The notes below the pieces were generated by a model, which was given only the letters and a program-made list of their open reading frames with translations, did no database searches and was not told the origin of the DNA. The position numbers and the translations under genes are program-made. This document shows, in pieces, positions 22,277-32,724 of a stretch of DNA of 64,000 bases (position 1 is its first letter; each line of letters opens with the position of its first letter). Origin of the DNA: Thereva unica (lineage: Eukaryota; Arthropoda; Insecta; Diptera; Therevidae); the NCBI GenBank assembly GCA_949987705.1, contig OX465282.1, positions 42,000,039 through 42,064,038 of the forward strand, in the 5' to 3' direction.

Positions 22277-23264
22277 CTAGTGGGACTCCTGGCCAACAAT
22301 AACGACTAAGAACTCTACCCTTTGTTTTAGAAATACCACAATGACCTGCCATTGGGTTGTCAAGGCAGTCGCGTAATACATCGTCTCTGGCCGACTCCGG
22401 CACCACAATTTTCCAAAGCTGTGTTCCATATTTGATGTCGCTATCTTTAAACTTCATATATAACTTGTCTCCTTCCACTTTCCAATTTGGGAATCGATTG
22501 GGGTTGAGTGATACTTTGGCTACCATTTTCAGATGCCAATTGTCGTCTGGTTGTATTTCAAAATTTACGATGCTCACGTCAGGAATCCTTGAAATACAGT
22601 CTGCAACAACGTTATGTTTCCCTTTTTTATGTATCACTGTAAAATCAAATTGTTGTAACCGCATAACCCATCTCGCTATCTTACCTGAAGGGTTTTGTTG
22701 CTTAAATAGCCAAACTAACGAGTGATGGTCGGTATACACCTTAAAATTACTACCTTCTATATACGGTCTAAATTTTTCAACTGCGAATATCACCGCCAGA
22801 CACTCTTTTTCGGTGGTTGAGTAATTTACTTCAGCTCCGCGTAATTTTCTACTAGCGAAGGCCACGGGATGCTCGTTTTCGCCTTCTCCCTGCGTGATTA
22901 GAGCTCCCAAGCCAATATCTGATGCATCGCAATGAACGCTGAAAGGTTTCTCAAAATCGGGTGTTGATAGAACTGGTGAGGACGTTAGGGCATTCTTTAA
23001 TTCGATAAAACTATTTTGTGAGGCTTCTGTCCAACGTATCGGTTTATTTTTTGTACCCTTAGTGAGGTCATGCAAAGGTGCCGCGATAATTGCATAATTT
23101 CTTACGAATCTCCTATACCAGGAACATAAGCCGAGGAACCGTTTCAATTCTTTGTATGTATTCGGTCGTGGAAAATTCAAAATAGTATCTACCTTTTCAG
23201 GGTCTGTTCGTAGGCCATGCTTATCTAGTAAAAATCCGAGGTATTGAAGCGAGGAACGACAGAA
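22251..23264 (-). pseudogene. Gypsy A unit 1, RT connection, RNase H, integrase zinc region
   Basis: Open for over 330 codons below the nonsense codon at 23265-23267. It begins with the last RT segment (QYLGFLL), then the tether (KRFLGLCSWYRRFV), then the RNase H domain with the Asp in HCDASDIGLGA, the Glu in STTEKECLAV and the Asp in VYTDHHSLVWL. Next come the GKHNVVADCISR segment and the start of the integrase zinc region. RNase H removes the RNA template during cDNA synthesis. No good ATG is expected, since this is internal pol. The frame is lost at about 22260. Confidence 0.88.
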
Positions 23265-24370
23265 CTAGATTTTTTCTACGTTTATGCTCAAGTTCACTGA
23301 GTTGAGTCGGCTATGAACATACTCTAAAGCTTTAAGATGCTCTTCAAATGTGTCTGACGTAATAATAATATCATCTAAATAGATAAATATTCCGTTGTCA
23401 GCTGCATGTAAGAAAAGGCCATCCATTAGCTTTTGCATTGTCTGAGCAGCATTGTTCAAGCCAAATGGAAGAACTTTAAATTGGAAGAGGCCTTGACCAG
23501 GCACGACGAATGCTGTCTTCTCTTTAGACTCGTCAGAAAGGGGCATTTGCCAGAAGGCGCTTTCCAAGTCGATAGATGATAAATATCTTGTTTTTCCTAA
23601 TCTGTCTAAAATCGATGAAACAAAAGGGAGAGGGTACGCACACTTTTTGGTAACACTATTTAGCTTTCTACTATCCAAACAGAGTCGATCCTTGCCGTTT
23701 TTCTTCTTAACTAAGACAATTGGTGAACACCAAGGGCTTGTTGACGGTTCGACCACGTCTAATTTTAACATGCGTTCCAATTCGTTGCTTATTTTGTTCT
23801 GTATTACTGGTGATACTGGATAATACCTCTGTTTGATTGGTTCCGCGTCTTCCGTGTCAATTCTGTGTTGTAATAATGATGTTCTACCTAAGCCTCCTTC
23901 TGATAATTTACGAAATTTCAAAATAATATTTTCCAATTTAAATTTTTGTTGTTGGGTTAGATCGGATTGGCCGTAAAGTTGTGGTTCTGTACTTGTAGTG
24001 GTGTTAATTGTATTGCAGGGCCATATTTCACCATTGAGTTCTAGTTTTCCTCCAAAGATTTTCCAAAAGTCTACTCCTAGAATCATTTTGTGTGGAAAGC
24101 CGGGAATGGCAAACATTGTTATCACTTTCATAAGATCGCCTACTTGTATGGGTACATCAAATGTTCCGACGAGTGTATTGTGTCATCTGCTGTTGTGAAT
24201 TTGCGCTTTGTGTTTCTATCGAACTTTAAACCGAGTTGTTTTAAAAATTCTATTCCTTCACTCCCCGCGACAGAATATCCTGAGCCTGTATCGAGTAAGG
24301 AAGATACTTTAACATTAAATATTTCGATGTTGATGAATGGTCTGCTATCGGTTGTTTCACTATAAATTGT
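23265..24370 (-). pseudogene. Gypsy A unit 1, protease and reverse transcriptase
   Basis: The aspartic protease motif DTGSG is at 24278-24292. A frameshift near 24166 lies between it and the RT, and an in-frame TAG at 23265-23267 ends the RT early. The open RT part (23265-24131, 288 codons) shows the entry phrase PIKQRYYPVSP, the first catalytic Asp in LSSIDLESAFWQ, LPFGLNNA, and YLDD at residues 251-254. The protease would mature the gag-pol polyprotein and RT would copy the RNA. Both lesions are also in unit 2. Confidence 0.88.
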
Positions 24371-25912
24371 TAGTAGTTCGATTGGCTCGTTGAGGGTTGA
24401 GCATTTTCGGGACCACCTCTTCTTTCTAAAGGAGCCGTGTCGGGTCCGTTGACTCCGACTCCAGGTTCGTTTTCCGGAAAATTTGTATTATGTCGAACAT
24501 TTTCATTAAACCTTTGGTAACTGCCATTATTATTATATTTACTATTTTTTACTACTATTATTATATTTACTATTATTATTATATATATCTATTTTACTTC
24601 TATTACTATATTTACTATATTCAAGTGTTTCTTCTGAAATTACCTTGATTAAAACTTGGGTTTCTTCTTTGCCATGATCTGTTTGAATAACGAGGCTGGT
24701 CTTGGAATGTATGTGAGTTCCAATTTCTGTTATTATTATTGTTCCTATTGAATCGATTCCTGTTTCCTCTATCACTATCATTGTTCCTGTCTAATCTGTC
24801 GTCTCTTGATACTGGTTCTTGGCTTGTGTGTTGTTCAACTACATGGATACTCCTTGGGTCTGAACTATCTTGTTTATATCTACTTTTGTTGCTTTCCTTG
24901 AAAGTGTGTTCTAAAGTCTTGCAGGCTGTCTTCAATTCTTCGACTGTCTTAAAGTCATGTAGTGCTAAACTTCTTGAATATTCGGGTAGGATATTTCGCC
25001 TAAGTATTTTAATTCTTTCTGCGGCGTCCAGCTGTTGAGAAATAAACTTTCCATAGTGGAGAAGAATACTATGACACTTTCATTGGAGAGTTGTTTCCGT
25101 GCTTTTATAGTGTCTATTAAGTCATCAGCGTATAACGGACTTTCGAAATCGCTGATCAGCTTCTCAGAAAAGGATTGCCAAGTCTTTGCAGATTCGGATA
25201 AGGCTACTGACTGGTACCATTTGAGTGCTACTCCTTCGAAAAGCTCTATGGCGGAATTGAAAAGTTCTTGATGAGATATATTTCTGGATTTTGCTAAGTC
25301 TGAGACCTTCCTTACAAAATCAGAAGCAGATTGTCCTTTTACGTCGCCTGTAAACTTAACATTCCATTTCCAAACCGGAACTTTGGATTTGAATTCATTC
25401 ACTGAAGTAACTATTGCTCTGGGCGCATTCGCAGGATTATCTAGAGTACTGGATAGCGCACCTTGGTTACCCTCATTCATGAAGCCAAAGTGGACTGCAG
25501 GGTCGGCGGAATCTTCAGACGTGACTGAGATATTGGAGATTTTCATATGAATATCAACGAATTTAGTTTTTAAGGTAGCTAAAGCTTCTTTTTCCACCTC
25601 AGTGGTAGGTGAAATCCTATCGATCCTAATTTTCAGGAAGCCCATTTTACAATCTAAGGCTTCTACGACGCTGACTGTATGTTTTTGAAGTTCGAACTCC
25701 TCTTCGAAAATATTTAATATTTTGGTACATTGTGCGATATCATCAGCAGGACTTAATATTGGTTTGACGTCGAAGGGTTTGTTAAGTTTGTTCTCATCGT
25801 CTAATATTTTTAATAACATCAGTTTCCTGGTTCGCATTGTGGTGTACTTTACATTCTGGCCTCGACATTCTAATTCGTAGCGGACTAAACTATCGGAGAC
25901 GTGGTCTAGCAT
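24370..25912 (-). pseudogene. Gypsy A unit 1, gag
   Basis: True ATG at 25912. 315 open codons (24965-25912) contain a retrotransposon gag/capsid-type region (VPVWKWNVKFTG to LKWYQSV). The frame is then lost near 25040, and the protein resumes in another frame at LPEYSRS and runs into a long Asn/Arg-rich tail (24621-24935). Further frame changes occur in AAT-rich microsatellite around 24540-24620, and the last piece ends at a TAA at 24370. No zinc knuckle is visible; the basic Asn/Arg tail may have done the RNA binding. Lesions are identical in unit 2. Confidence 0.82.
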
Positions 25913-26324
25913 TTTTTCAATGCATGAATCTTGATTTAGTTTAAATTATTGCAGTGATTTGTGAGGCAAGTGTATACAAGGATTTGACAAATAGAGGTAG
26001 TGTAGAGTAGCAAGTAGTCATAGTGAAATTGATTAACGGAAATAATTTGATGTAATCAAGGCAGACTCAAGTAGGTTAAGTCAGTGTTTTATAATCGGTG
26101 TGTATATTATAAGCTCTATTCGAAAGCACTAATCAATTGATGCGGTTCAAGGAAATTATTTGTTGTAGAGCACGGTTTACAAGAAGAAACCTTTGTAGTG
26201 AAACTTGATTTAATCATAAAAGGTATCCGATACTAATTTAAACCCACAAAACTGCAAATCGAAGCAGTTTAAACTTCTTCTGAACTAAACCGGATGTGTT
26301 TGGTGCATAAATCCATCATTATTT
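25913..26324 (-). other. Gypsy A unit 1, leader
   Basis: About 410 bp upstream of gag with no open frame. I looked for a tRNA primer site and found no convincing match to a tRNA 3' end. It joins unit 2's 3' end directly at 26324/26325. Confidence 0.6.
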
Positions 26325-26625
26325 ATATCCTTCCTCTTAAACATTTTTTTGCTCATATAATGGAATTTTATTTCTTGCTTTTTTCTTACATCAAGCCTAC
26401 TTATTACCTAGGTACTTACTCTGGGCCCATCTAACAATTGCGTATGGATATTTTTCCTATGCATGCATTATGAATAATTAATTAAAGGAATTTAGTCTAC
26501 AAAAAATATGAATAAATATGGGTGTTGAGTCGGGAGCTCTACGCTTGCCGCTCTTAACAATAATTATTGGAAGTACACGATTAAAAAAGGATTATTAGCT
26601 TGAAAAATATACTATTTAACAAATA

Positions 26626-27567
26626 CTACTTTTTAAGATCTTTTATGTGCCACTTACCAATATCTACCCCATTCCTATCTTTTAATCTATAACACAGGTC
26701 AGAAATCTTTTCGGTAACTGTGCATTCAACGAATTTTGGTGCTAACTTCGCGGAGAATCCCTTGGATTTGTCCGAAAGTACATAGTTTCTTTTATATACT
26801 GTATCACCTACTTGGAATGTTAAATTATCATCGCGTCCCTTATCATAATTTAATTTATTTTTCTCATGGCTCCTTTTTATCTTGTCCATTGTTTTATGAC
26901 GTTCTAGATCGAATCGTCTTAGAAAATCCTGACGCGCCTTTAGTGGGTCTTGGTGGCCATCGTACAATCGATGTTCGGTGCCACTATACACAAATTCTTT
27001 ACCATAGTTCAGGTAATAATCCGTGTTTCCGGTAGTTTCATTAATTGCTGTGTTCAAGGCTACGTTAATTTTACTTAGTTCTTTATCCCAGTGCTTATGA
27101 TTGGATCCTATATGTGCTCTCAACATATTTCCGATGCTTTGATTATATCTTTCAGTATTATTGTTTTGAGGATGGTAATTACAATTATAAAAGGTATATG
27201 GAACTTCGTATTTATTTAACAGGTTCTTGAATTCGGCTGATTTAAATTGAGGTCCATTATCACAAACGACTGTTTCAGGAACTCCAAATTTTAAAAACAC
27301 GTTATCTTCCACGTTCTTAGTTATATGTGGTGTTGTTGTAGACCGCAGTGGAAATAAGCATGAATATTTCGTGAAAAAGTCGACCACTACTAGTAAAGCA
27401 ATATGTCCCTTTGTTGACCTTGGAAGTGGTCCTAGATGGTCCATGGAAATCACCTGCCATGGTTGAGTGGCTTGCTTGCATTGGCCCATTTTACCACTTT
27501 TCCTGGTATTTTTCGCTTTACTTTGCTTACATATTTTGCAACTACCTATGTACGTATCTTTGAACAT
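26626..27567 (-). pseudogene. Gypsy A unit 2, integrase core and C-terminus
   Basis: 313 open codons with the same protein sequence as 21335-22276: Asp43, Asp103 and Glu139 (D,D-35-E), then the C-terminal DNA-binding part. Cut from the upstream pol frame by the same indel near 27551. Since both units share the break, it predates the duplication. Confidence 0.88.
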
Positions 27568-28555
27568 CTAGTGGGACTCCTGGCCAACAATAACGACTAA
27601 GAACTCTACCCTTTGTTTTAGAAATACCACAATGACCTGCCATTGGGTTGTCAAGGCAGTCGCGTAATACATCGTCTCTGGCCGACTCCGGCACCACAAT
27701 TTTCCAAAGCTGTGTTCCATATTTGATGTCGCTATCTTTAAACTTCATATATAACTTGTCTCCTTCCACTTTCCAATTTGGGAATCGATTGGGGTTGAGT
27801 GATACTTTGGCTACCATTTTCAGATGCCAATTGTCGTCTGGTTGTATTTCAAAATTTACGATGCTCACGTCAGGAATCCTTGAAATACAGTCTGCAACAA
27901 CGTTATGTTTCCCTTTTTTATGTATCACTGTAAAATCAAATTGTTGTAACCGCATAACCCATCTCGCTATCTTACCTGAAGGGTTTTGTTGCTTAAATAG
28001 CCAAACTAACGAGTGATGGTCGGTATACACCTTAAAATTACTACCTTCTATATACGGTCTAAATTTTTCAACTGCGAATATCACCGCCAGACACTCTTTT
28101 TCGGTGGTTGAGTAATTTACTTCAGCTCCGCGTAATTTTCTACTAGCGAAGGCCACGGGATGCTCGTTTTCGCCTTCTCCCTGCGTGATTAGAGCTCCCA
28201 AGCCAATATCTGATGCATCGCAATGAACGCTGAAAGGTTTCTCAAAATCGGGTGTTGATAGAACTGGTGAGGACGTTAGGGCATTCTTTAATTCGATAAA
28301 ACTATTTTGTGAGGCTTCTGTCCAACGTATCGGTTTATTTTTTGTACCCTTAGTGAGGTCATGCAAAGGTGCCGCGATAATTGCATAATTTCTTACGAAT
28401 CTCCTATACCAGGAACATAAGCCGAGGAACCGTTTCAATTCTTTGTATGTATTCGGTCGTGGAAAATTCAAAATAGTATCTACCTTTTCAGGGTCTGTTC
28501 GTAGGCCATGCTTATCTAGTAAAAATCCGAGGTATTGAAGCGAGGAACGACAGAA
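27542..28555 (-). pseudogene. Gypsy A unit 2, RT connection, RNase H, integrase zinc region
   Basis: Duplicate of 22251-23264 with the same domains: RT tail, RNase H with HCDAS, TEKE and TDHHS segments, and integrase zinc start. It begins right after the shared nonsense codon at 28556-28558 and loses frame near 27551. Confidence 0.88.
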
Positions 28556-29661
28556 CTAGATTTTTTCTACGTTTATGCTCAAGTTCACTGAGTTGAGTCG
28601 GCTATGAACATACTCTAAAGCTTTAAGATGCTCTTCAAATGTGTCTGACGTAATAATAATATCATCTAAATAGATAAATATTCCGTTGTCAGCTGCATGT
28701 AAGAAAAGGCCATCCATTAGCTTTTGCATTGTCTGAGCAGCATTGTTCAAGCCAAATGGAAGAACTTTAAATTGGAAGAGGCCTTGACCAGGCACGACGA
28801 ATGCTGTCTTCTCTTTAGACTCGTCAGAAAGGGGCATTTGCCAGAAGGCGCTTTCCAAGTCGATAGATGATAAATATCTTGTTTTTCCTAATCTGTCTAA
28901 AATCGATGAAACAAAAGGGAGAGGGTACGCACACTTTTTGGTAACACTATTTAGCTTTCTACTATCCAAACAGAGTCGATCCTTGCCGTTTTTCTTCTTA
29001 ACTAAGACAATTGGTGAACACCAAGGGCTTGTTGACGGTTCGACCACGTCTAATTTTAACATGCGTTCCAATTCGTTGCTTATTTTGTTCTGTATTACTG
29101 GTGATACTGGATAATACCTCTGTTTGATTGGTTCCGCGTCTTCCGTGTCAATTCTGTGTTGTAATAATGATGTTCTACCTAAGCCTCCTTCTGATAATTT
29201 ACGAAATTTCAAAATAATATTTTCCAATTTAAATTTTTGTTGTTGGGTTAGATCGGATTGGCCGTAAAGTTGTGGTTCTGTACTTGTAGTGGTGTTAATT
29301 GTATTGCAGGGCCATATTTCACCATTGAGTTCTAGTTTTCCTCCAAAGATTTTCCAAAAGTCTACTCCTAGAATCATTTTGTGTGGAAAGCCGGGAATGG
29401 CAAACATTGTTATCACTTTCATAAGATCGCCTACTTGTATGGGTACATCAAATGTTCCGACGAGTGTATTGTGTCATCTGCTGTTGTGAATTTGCGCTTT
29501 GTGTTTCTATCGAACCTTAAACCGAGTTGTTTTAAAAATTCTATTCCTTCACTCCCCGCGACAGAATATCCTGAGCCTGTATCGAGTAAGGAAGATACTT
29601 TAACATTAAATATTTCGATGTTGATGAATGGTCTGCTATCGGTTGTTTCACTATAAATTGT
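28556..29661 (-). pseudogene. Gypsy A unit 2, protease and reverse transcriptase
   Basis: Duplicate of 23265-24370: DTGSG at about 29569-29583, frameshift near 29457, RT with YLDD, and in-frame TAG at 28556-28558. One substitution relative to unit 1 lies in the protease region (position 29515). Confidence 0.88.
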
Positions 29662-31203
29662 TAGTAGTTCGATTGGCTCGTTGAGGGTTGAGCATTTTCG
29701 GGACCACCTCTTCTTTCTAAAGGAGCCGTGTCGGGTCCGTTGACTCCGACTCCAGGTTCATTTTCCGGAAAATTTGTATTATGTCGAACATTTTCATTAA
29801 ACCTTTGGTAACTGCCATTATTATTATATTTACTATTTTTTACTACTATTATTATATTTACTATTATTATTATATATATCTATTTTACTTCTATTACTAT
29901 ATTTACTATATTCAAGTGTTTCTTCTGAAATTACCTTGATTAAAACTTGGGTTTCTTCTTTGCCATGATCTGTTTGAATAACGAGGCTGGTCTTGGAATG
30001 TATGTGAGTTCCAATTTCTGTTATTATTATTGTTCCTATTGAATCGATTCCTGTTTCCTCTATCACTATCATTGTTCCTGTCTAATCTGTCGTCTCTTGA
30101 TACTGGTTCTTGGCTTGTGTGTTGTTCAACTACATGGATACTCCTTGGGTCTGAACTATCTTGTTTATATCTACTTTTGTTGCTTTCCTTGAAAGTGTGT
30201 TCTAAAGTCTTGCAGGCTGTCTTCAATTCTTCGACTGTCTTAAAGTCATGTAGTGCTAAACTTCTTGAATATTCGGGTAGGATATTTCGCCTAAGTATTT
30301 TAATTCTTTCTGCGGCGTCCAGCTGTTGAGAAATAAACTTTCCATAGTGGAGAAGAATACTATGACACTTTCATTGGAGAGTTGTTTCCGTGCTTTTATA
30401 GTGTCTATTAAGTCATCAGCGTATAACGGACTTTCGAAATCGCTGATCAGCTTCTCAGAAAAGGATTGCCAAGTCTTTGCAGATTCGGATAAGGCTACTG
30501 ACTGGTACCATTTGAGTGCTACTCCTTCGAAAAGCTCTATGGCGGAATTGAAAAGTTCTTGATGAGATATATTTCTGGATTTTGCTAAGTCTGAGACCTT
30601 CCTTACAAAATCAGAAGCAGATTGTCCTTTTACGTCGCCTGTAAACTTAACATTCCATTTCCAAACCGGAACTTTGGATTTGAATTCATTCACTGAAGTA
30701 ACTATTGCTCTGGGCGCATTCGCAGGATTATCTAGAGTACTGGATAGCGCACCTTGGTTACCCTCATTCATGAAGCCAAAGTGGACTGCAGGGTCGGCGG
30801 AATCTTCAGACGTGACTGAGATATTGGAGATTTTCATATGAATATCAACGAATTTAGTTTTTAAGGTAGCTAAAGCTTCTTTTTCCACCTCAGTGGTAGG
30901 TGAAATCCTATCGATCCTAATTTTCAGGAAGCCCATTTTACAATCTAAGGCTTCTACGACGCTGACTGTATGTTTTTGAAGTTCGAACTCCTCTTCGAAA
31001 ATATTTAATATTTTGGTACATTGTGCGATATCATCAGCAGGACTTAATATTGGTTTGACGTCGAAGGGTTTGTTAAGTTTGTTCTCATCGTCTAATATTT
31101 TTAATAACATCAGTTTCCTGGTTCGCATTGTGGTGTACTTTACATTCTGGCCTCGACATTCTAATTCGTAGCGGACTAAACTATCGGAGACGTGGTCTAG
31201 CAT
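29661..31203 (-). pseudogene. Gypsy A unit 2, gag
   Basis: Duplicate of 24370-25912: ATG at 31203, 315 open codons, the same frame loss near 30331, the same Asn/Arg-rich tail and microsatellite frame changes. One substitution near 29759 (GGTTCATT for GGTTCGTT). Confidence 0.82.
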
Positions 31204-31615
31204 TTTTTCAATGCATGAATCTTGATTTAGTTTAAATTATTGCAGTGATTTGTGAGGCAAGTGTATACAAGGATTTGACAAATAGAGGTAGTGTAGAGTA
31301 GCAAGTAGTCATAGTGAAATTGATTAACGGAAATAATTTGATGTAATCAAGGCAGACTCAAGTAGGTTAAGTCAGTGTTTTATAGTCGGTGTGTATATTA
31401 TAAGCTCTATTCGAAAGCACTAATCAATTGATGCGGTTCAAGGAAATTATTTGTTGTAGAGCACGGTTTACAAGAAGAAACCTTTGTAGTGAAACTTGAT
31501 TTAATCATAAAAGGTATCCGATACTAATTTAAACCCACAAAACTGCAAATCGAAGCAGTTTAAACTTCTTCTGAACTAAACCGGATGTGTTTGGTGCATA
31601 AATCCATCATTATTT
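31204..31615 (-). other. Gypsy A unit 2, leader
   Basis: Duplicate of 25913-26324 with one substitution (near 31384). Ends at the array boundary. Confidence 0.6.
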
Positions 31616-31803
31616 AGTGGCAAACCAAGGAGGTAATACAGGCGGCAAGATTTTAGAAAATAGCTTAGTAAAATCACCAACTTTTATTACGAATATTAGA
31701 ACATACAAAAAAACATCAGTATAATGAAATCCCCCAACATTCGTCTAAAATAAACTTCTAAATAAGCAAACAAAATGTCAAAAGCCTGCCAAAAAATCAA
31801 ATG
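31616..31803. other. Unassigned spacer
   Basis: About 190 bp between gypsy A and the ~490 bp tandem duplication. No gene or repeat recognised. Confidence 0.5.
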
Positions 31804-32296
31804 ACTATATAAGGCTATAAGGAGATATATGTATGTAGCTTCCACACATTTAATAGGCATTAACCATTTGACAATGAGTATCAAATACTATCGAAAGTTA
31901 TAAACTTTCGCTTTTAATGCACATCACACGTTAATAATAATAGTTTGAATAATGGTAGTTTGATGTTTTGAGTAGAGAACTAAATTTAATAATATAATAA
32001 CATTATTCTACTCAAAAAATCAAACTACAATTATTCAAACTATTATTATTCAGAGCATTATTTTATAAATTCTGATCGCCACTTCGCTACGTTATCGCAT
32101 TCAACTCAAATGTTGCCTATTAAAACCGACTTAAAAAACAAAAGAAGTTTTCTTATACATAAAAGAAATATTTAAAGTCCGCAAAATGCTATAATCAGTC
32201 CTAAAAAGCACGACGTTATTACGATGACATGACTCTAAAGCGACTTATATGAACTCCCAAGGTATTATAAACTATAAAGTAGCACTAAATTAATTA
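31804..32296. repeat. ~490 bp tandem duplication, copy 1
   Basis: From ACTATATAAGGC to the AATTAATT at 32296. Repeated at 32297-32724 and, after element G, at 44745-44815. It contains the uninterrupted sequence GACATGACTCTAAAGCGACT (about 32225-32244), the pre-insertion site of element G. It also holds a large hairpin at 31932-32051 and a small one (CGAAAGTTATAAACTTTCG). Confidence 0.85.
31932..32051. repeat. Long hairpin in duplication copy 1
   Basis: Arms of about 45 bp: AATAATAGTTTGAATAATGG and GTAGTTTGATGTTTTGAGTAG on the left are mirrored on the right by CTACTCAAAAAATCAAACTA and ATTATTCAAACTATTATT. The loop is AT-only. It may be a small MITE. Repeated at 32421-32540. Confidence 0.8.
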
Positions 32297-32724
32297 ACTA
32301 TATAAGGCTATAAGGAGATATATGTAGCTTCCACACATTTAATAGGCATTAACCATTTGACAATGAGTATCAAATACTATCGAAAGTTATAAACTTTCGC
32401 TTTTAATGCACATCACACGTTAATAATAATAGTTTGAATAATGGTAGTTTGATGTTTTGAGTAGAGAACTTAATTTAATAATATAATAACATTATTCTAC
32501 TCAAAAAATCAAACTACCATTATTCAAACTATTATTATTCAGAGCATTATTTTATAAATTCTGATCGCCACTTCGCTACGTTATCGCATTCAACTCAAAT
32601 GTTGCCTATTAAAACCGACTTAAAAAACAAAAGAAGTTTTCTTATACATAAAAGAAGTATTTAAAGTCCGCAAAAGCTATAATCAGTCCTAAAAAGCACG
32701 ACGTTATTACGATGACATGACTCT
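32297..32724. repeat. ~490 bp tandem duplication, copy 2 (split by element G)
   Basis: Second copy, with a 4 bp deletion (GTAGC for GTATGTAGC) and a few substitutions; hairpin at 32421-32540. It is interrupted after GACATGACTCT at 32724 and resumes at 44745 with CTCTAAAGCGACTTATATG. CTCT on both sides is the target-site duplication. Confidence 0.88.
32721..32724. other. Target-site duplication of element G, left
   Basis: CTCT, matching CTCT at 44745-44748. The joined flanks reproduce the intact site in duplication copy 1. Confidence 0.88.

Larger units (their letters stand above)
21008..26324 (-). mobile_element. Gypsy A, tandem unit 1
   Basis: A minus-strand Ty3/gypsy retrotransposon: leader (25913-26324), gag, protease, RT/RNase H, integrase, then a 3' LTR-like part (21008-21334). 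It matches 26325-31615 at an offset of exactly 5,291 bp. I found only three single-base differences (for example 24224 against 29515). Unit 1 has about 26 bp of extra 3' end (21008-21033) that unit 2 lacks. No second LTR copy is present outside the pair. Confidence 0.9.
26325..31615 (-). mobile_element. Gypsy A, tandem unit 2
   Basis: Second 5,291 bp unit, same orientation and gene order as unit 1, almost identical. Its 3' end stops at GGATAT (26325-26330 on the plus strand ATATCC), short of the poly(A)-like end seen in unit 1. Its leader ends at 31615 against unrelated sequence (AGTGGCAAACC). Confidence 0.9.

Noticed and set aside
21008..31615. The gypsy A dimer as a pure assembly duplication
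   Set aside because: About three single-base differences between units and different 3' ends argue for two real units, though only long reads would settle it.
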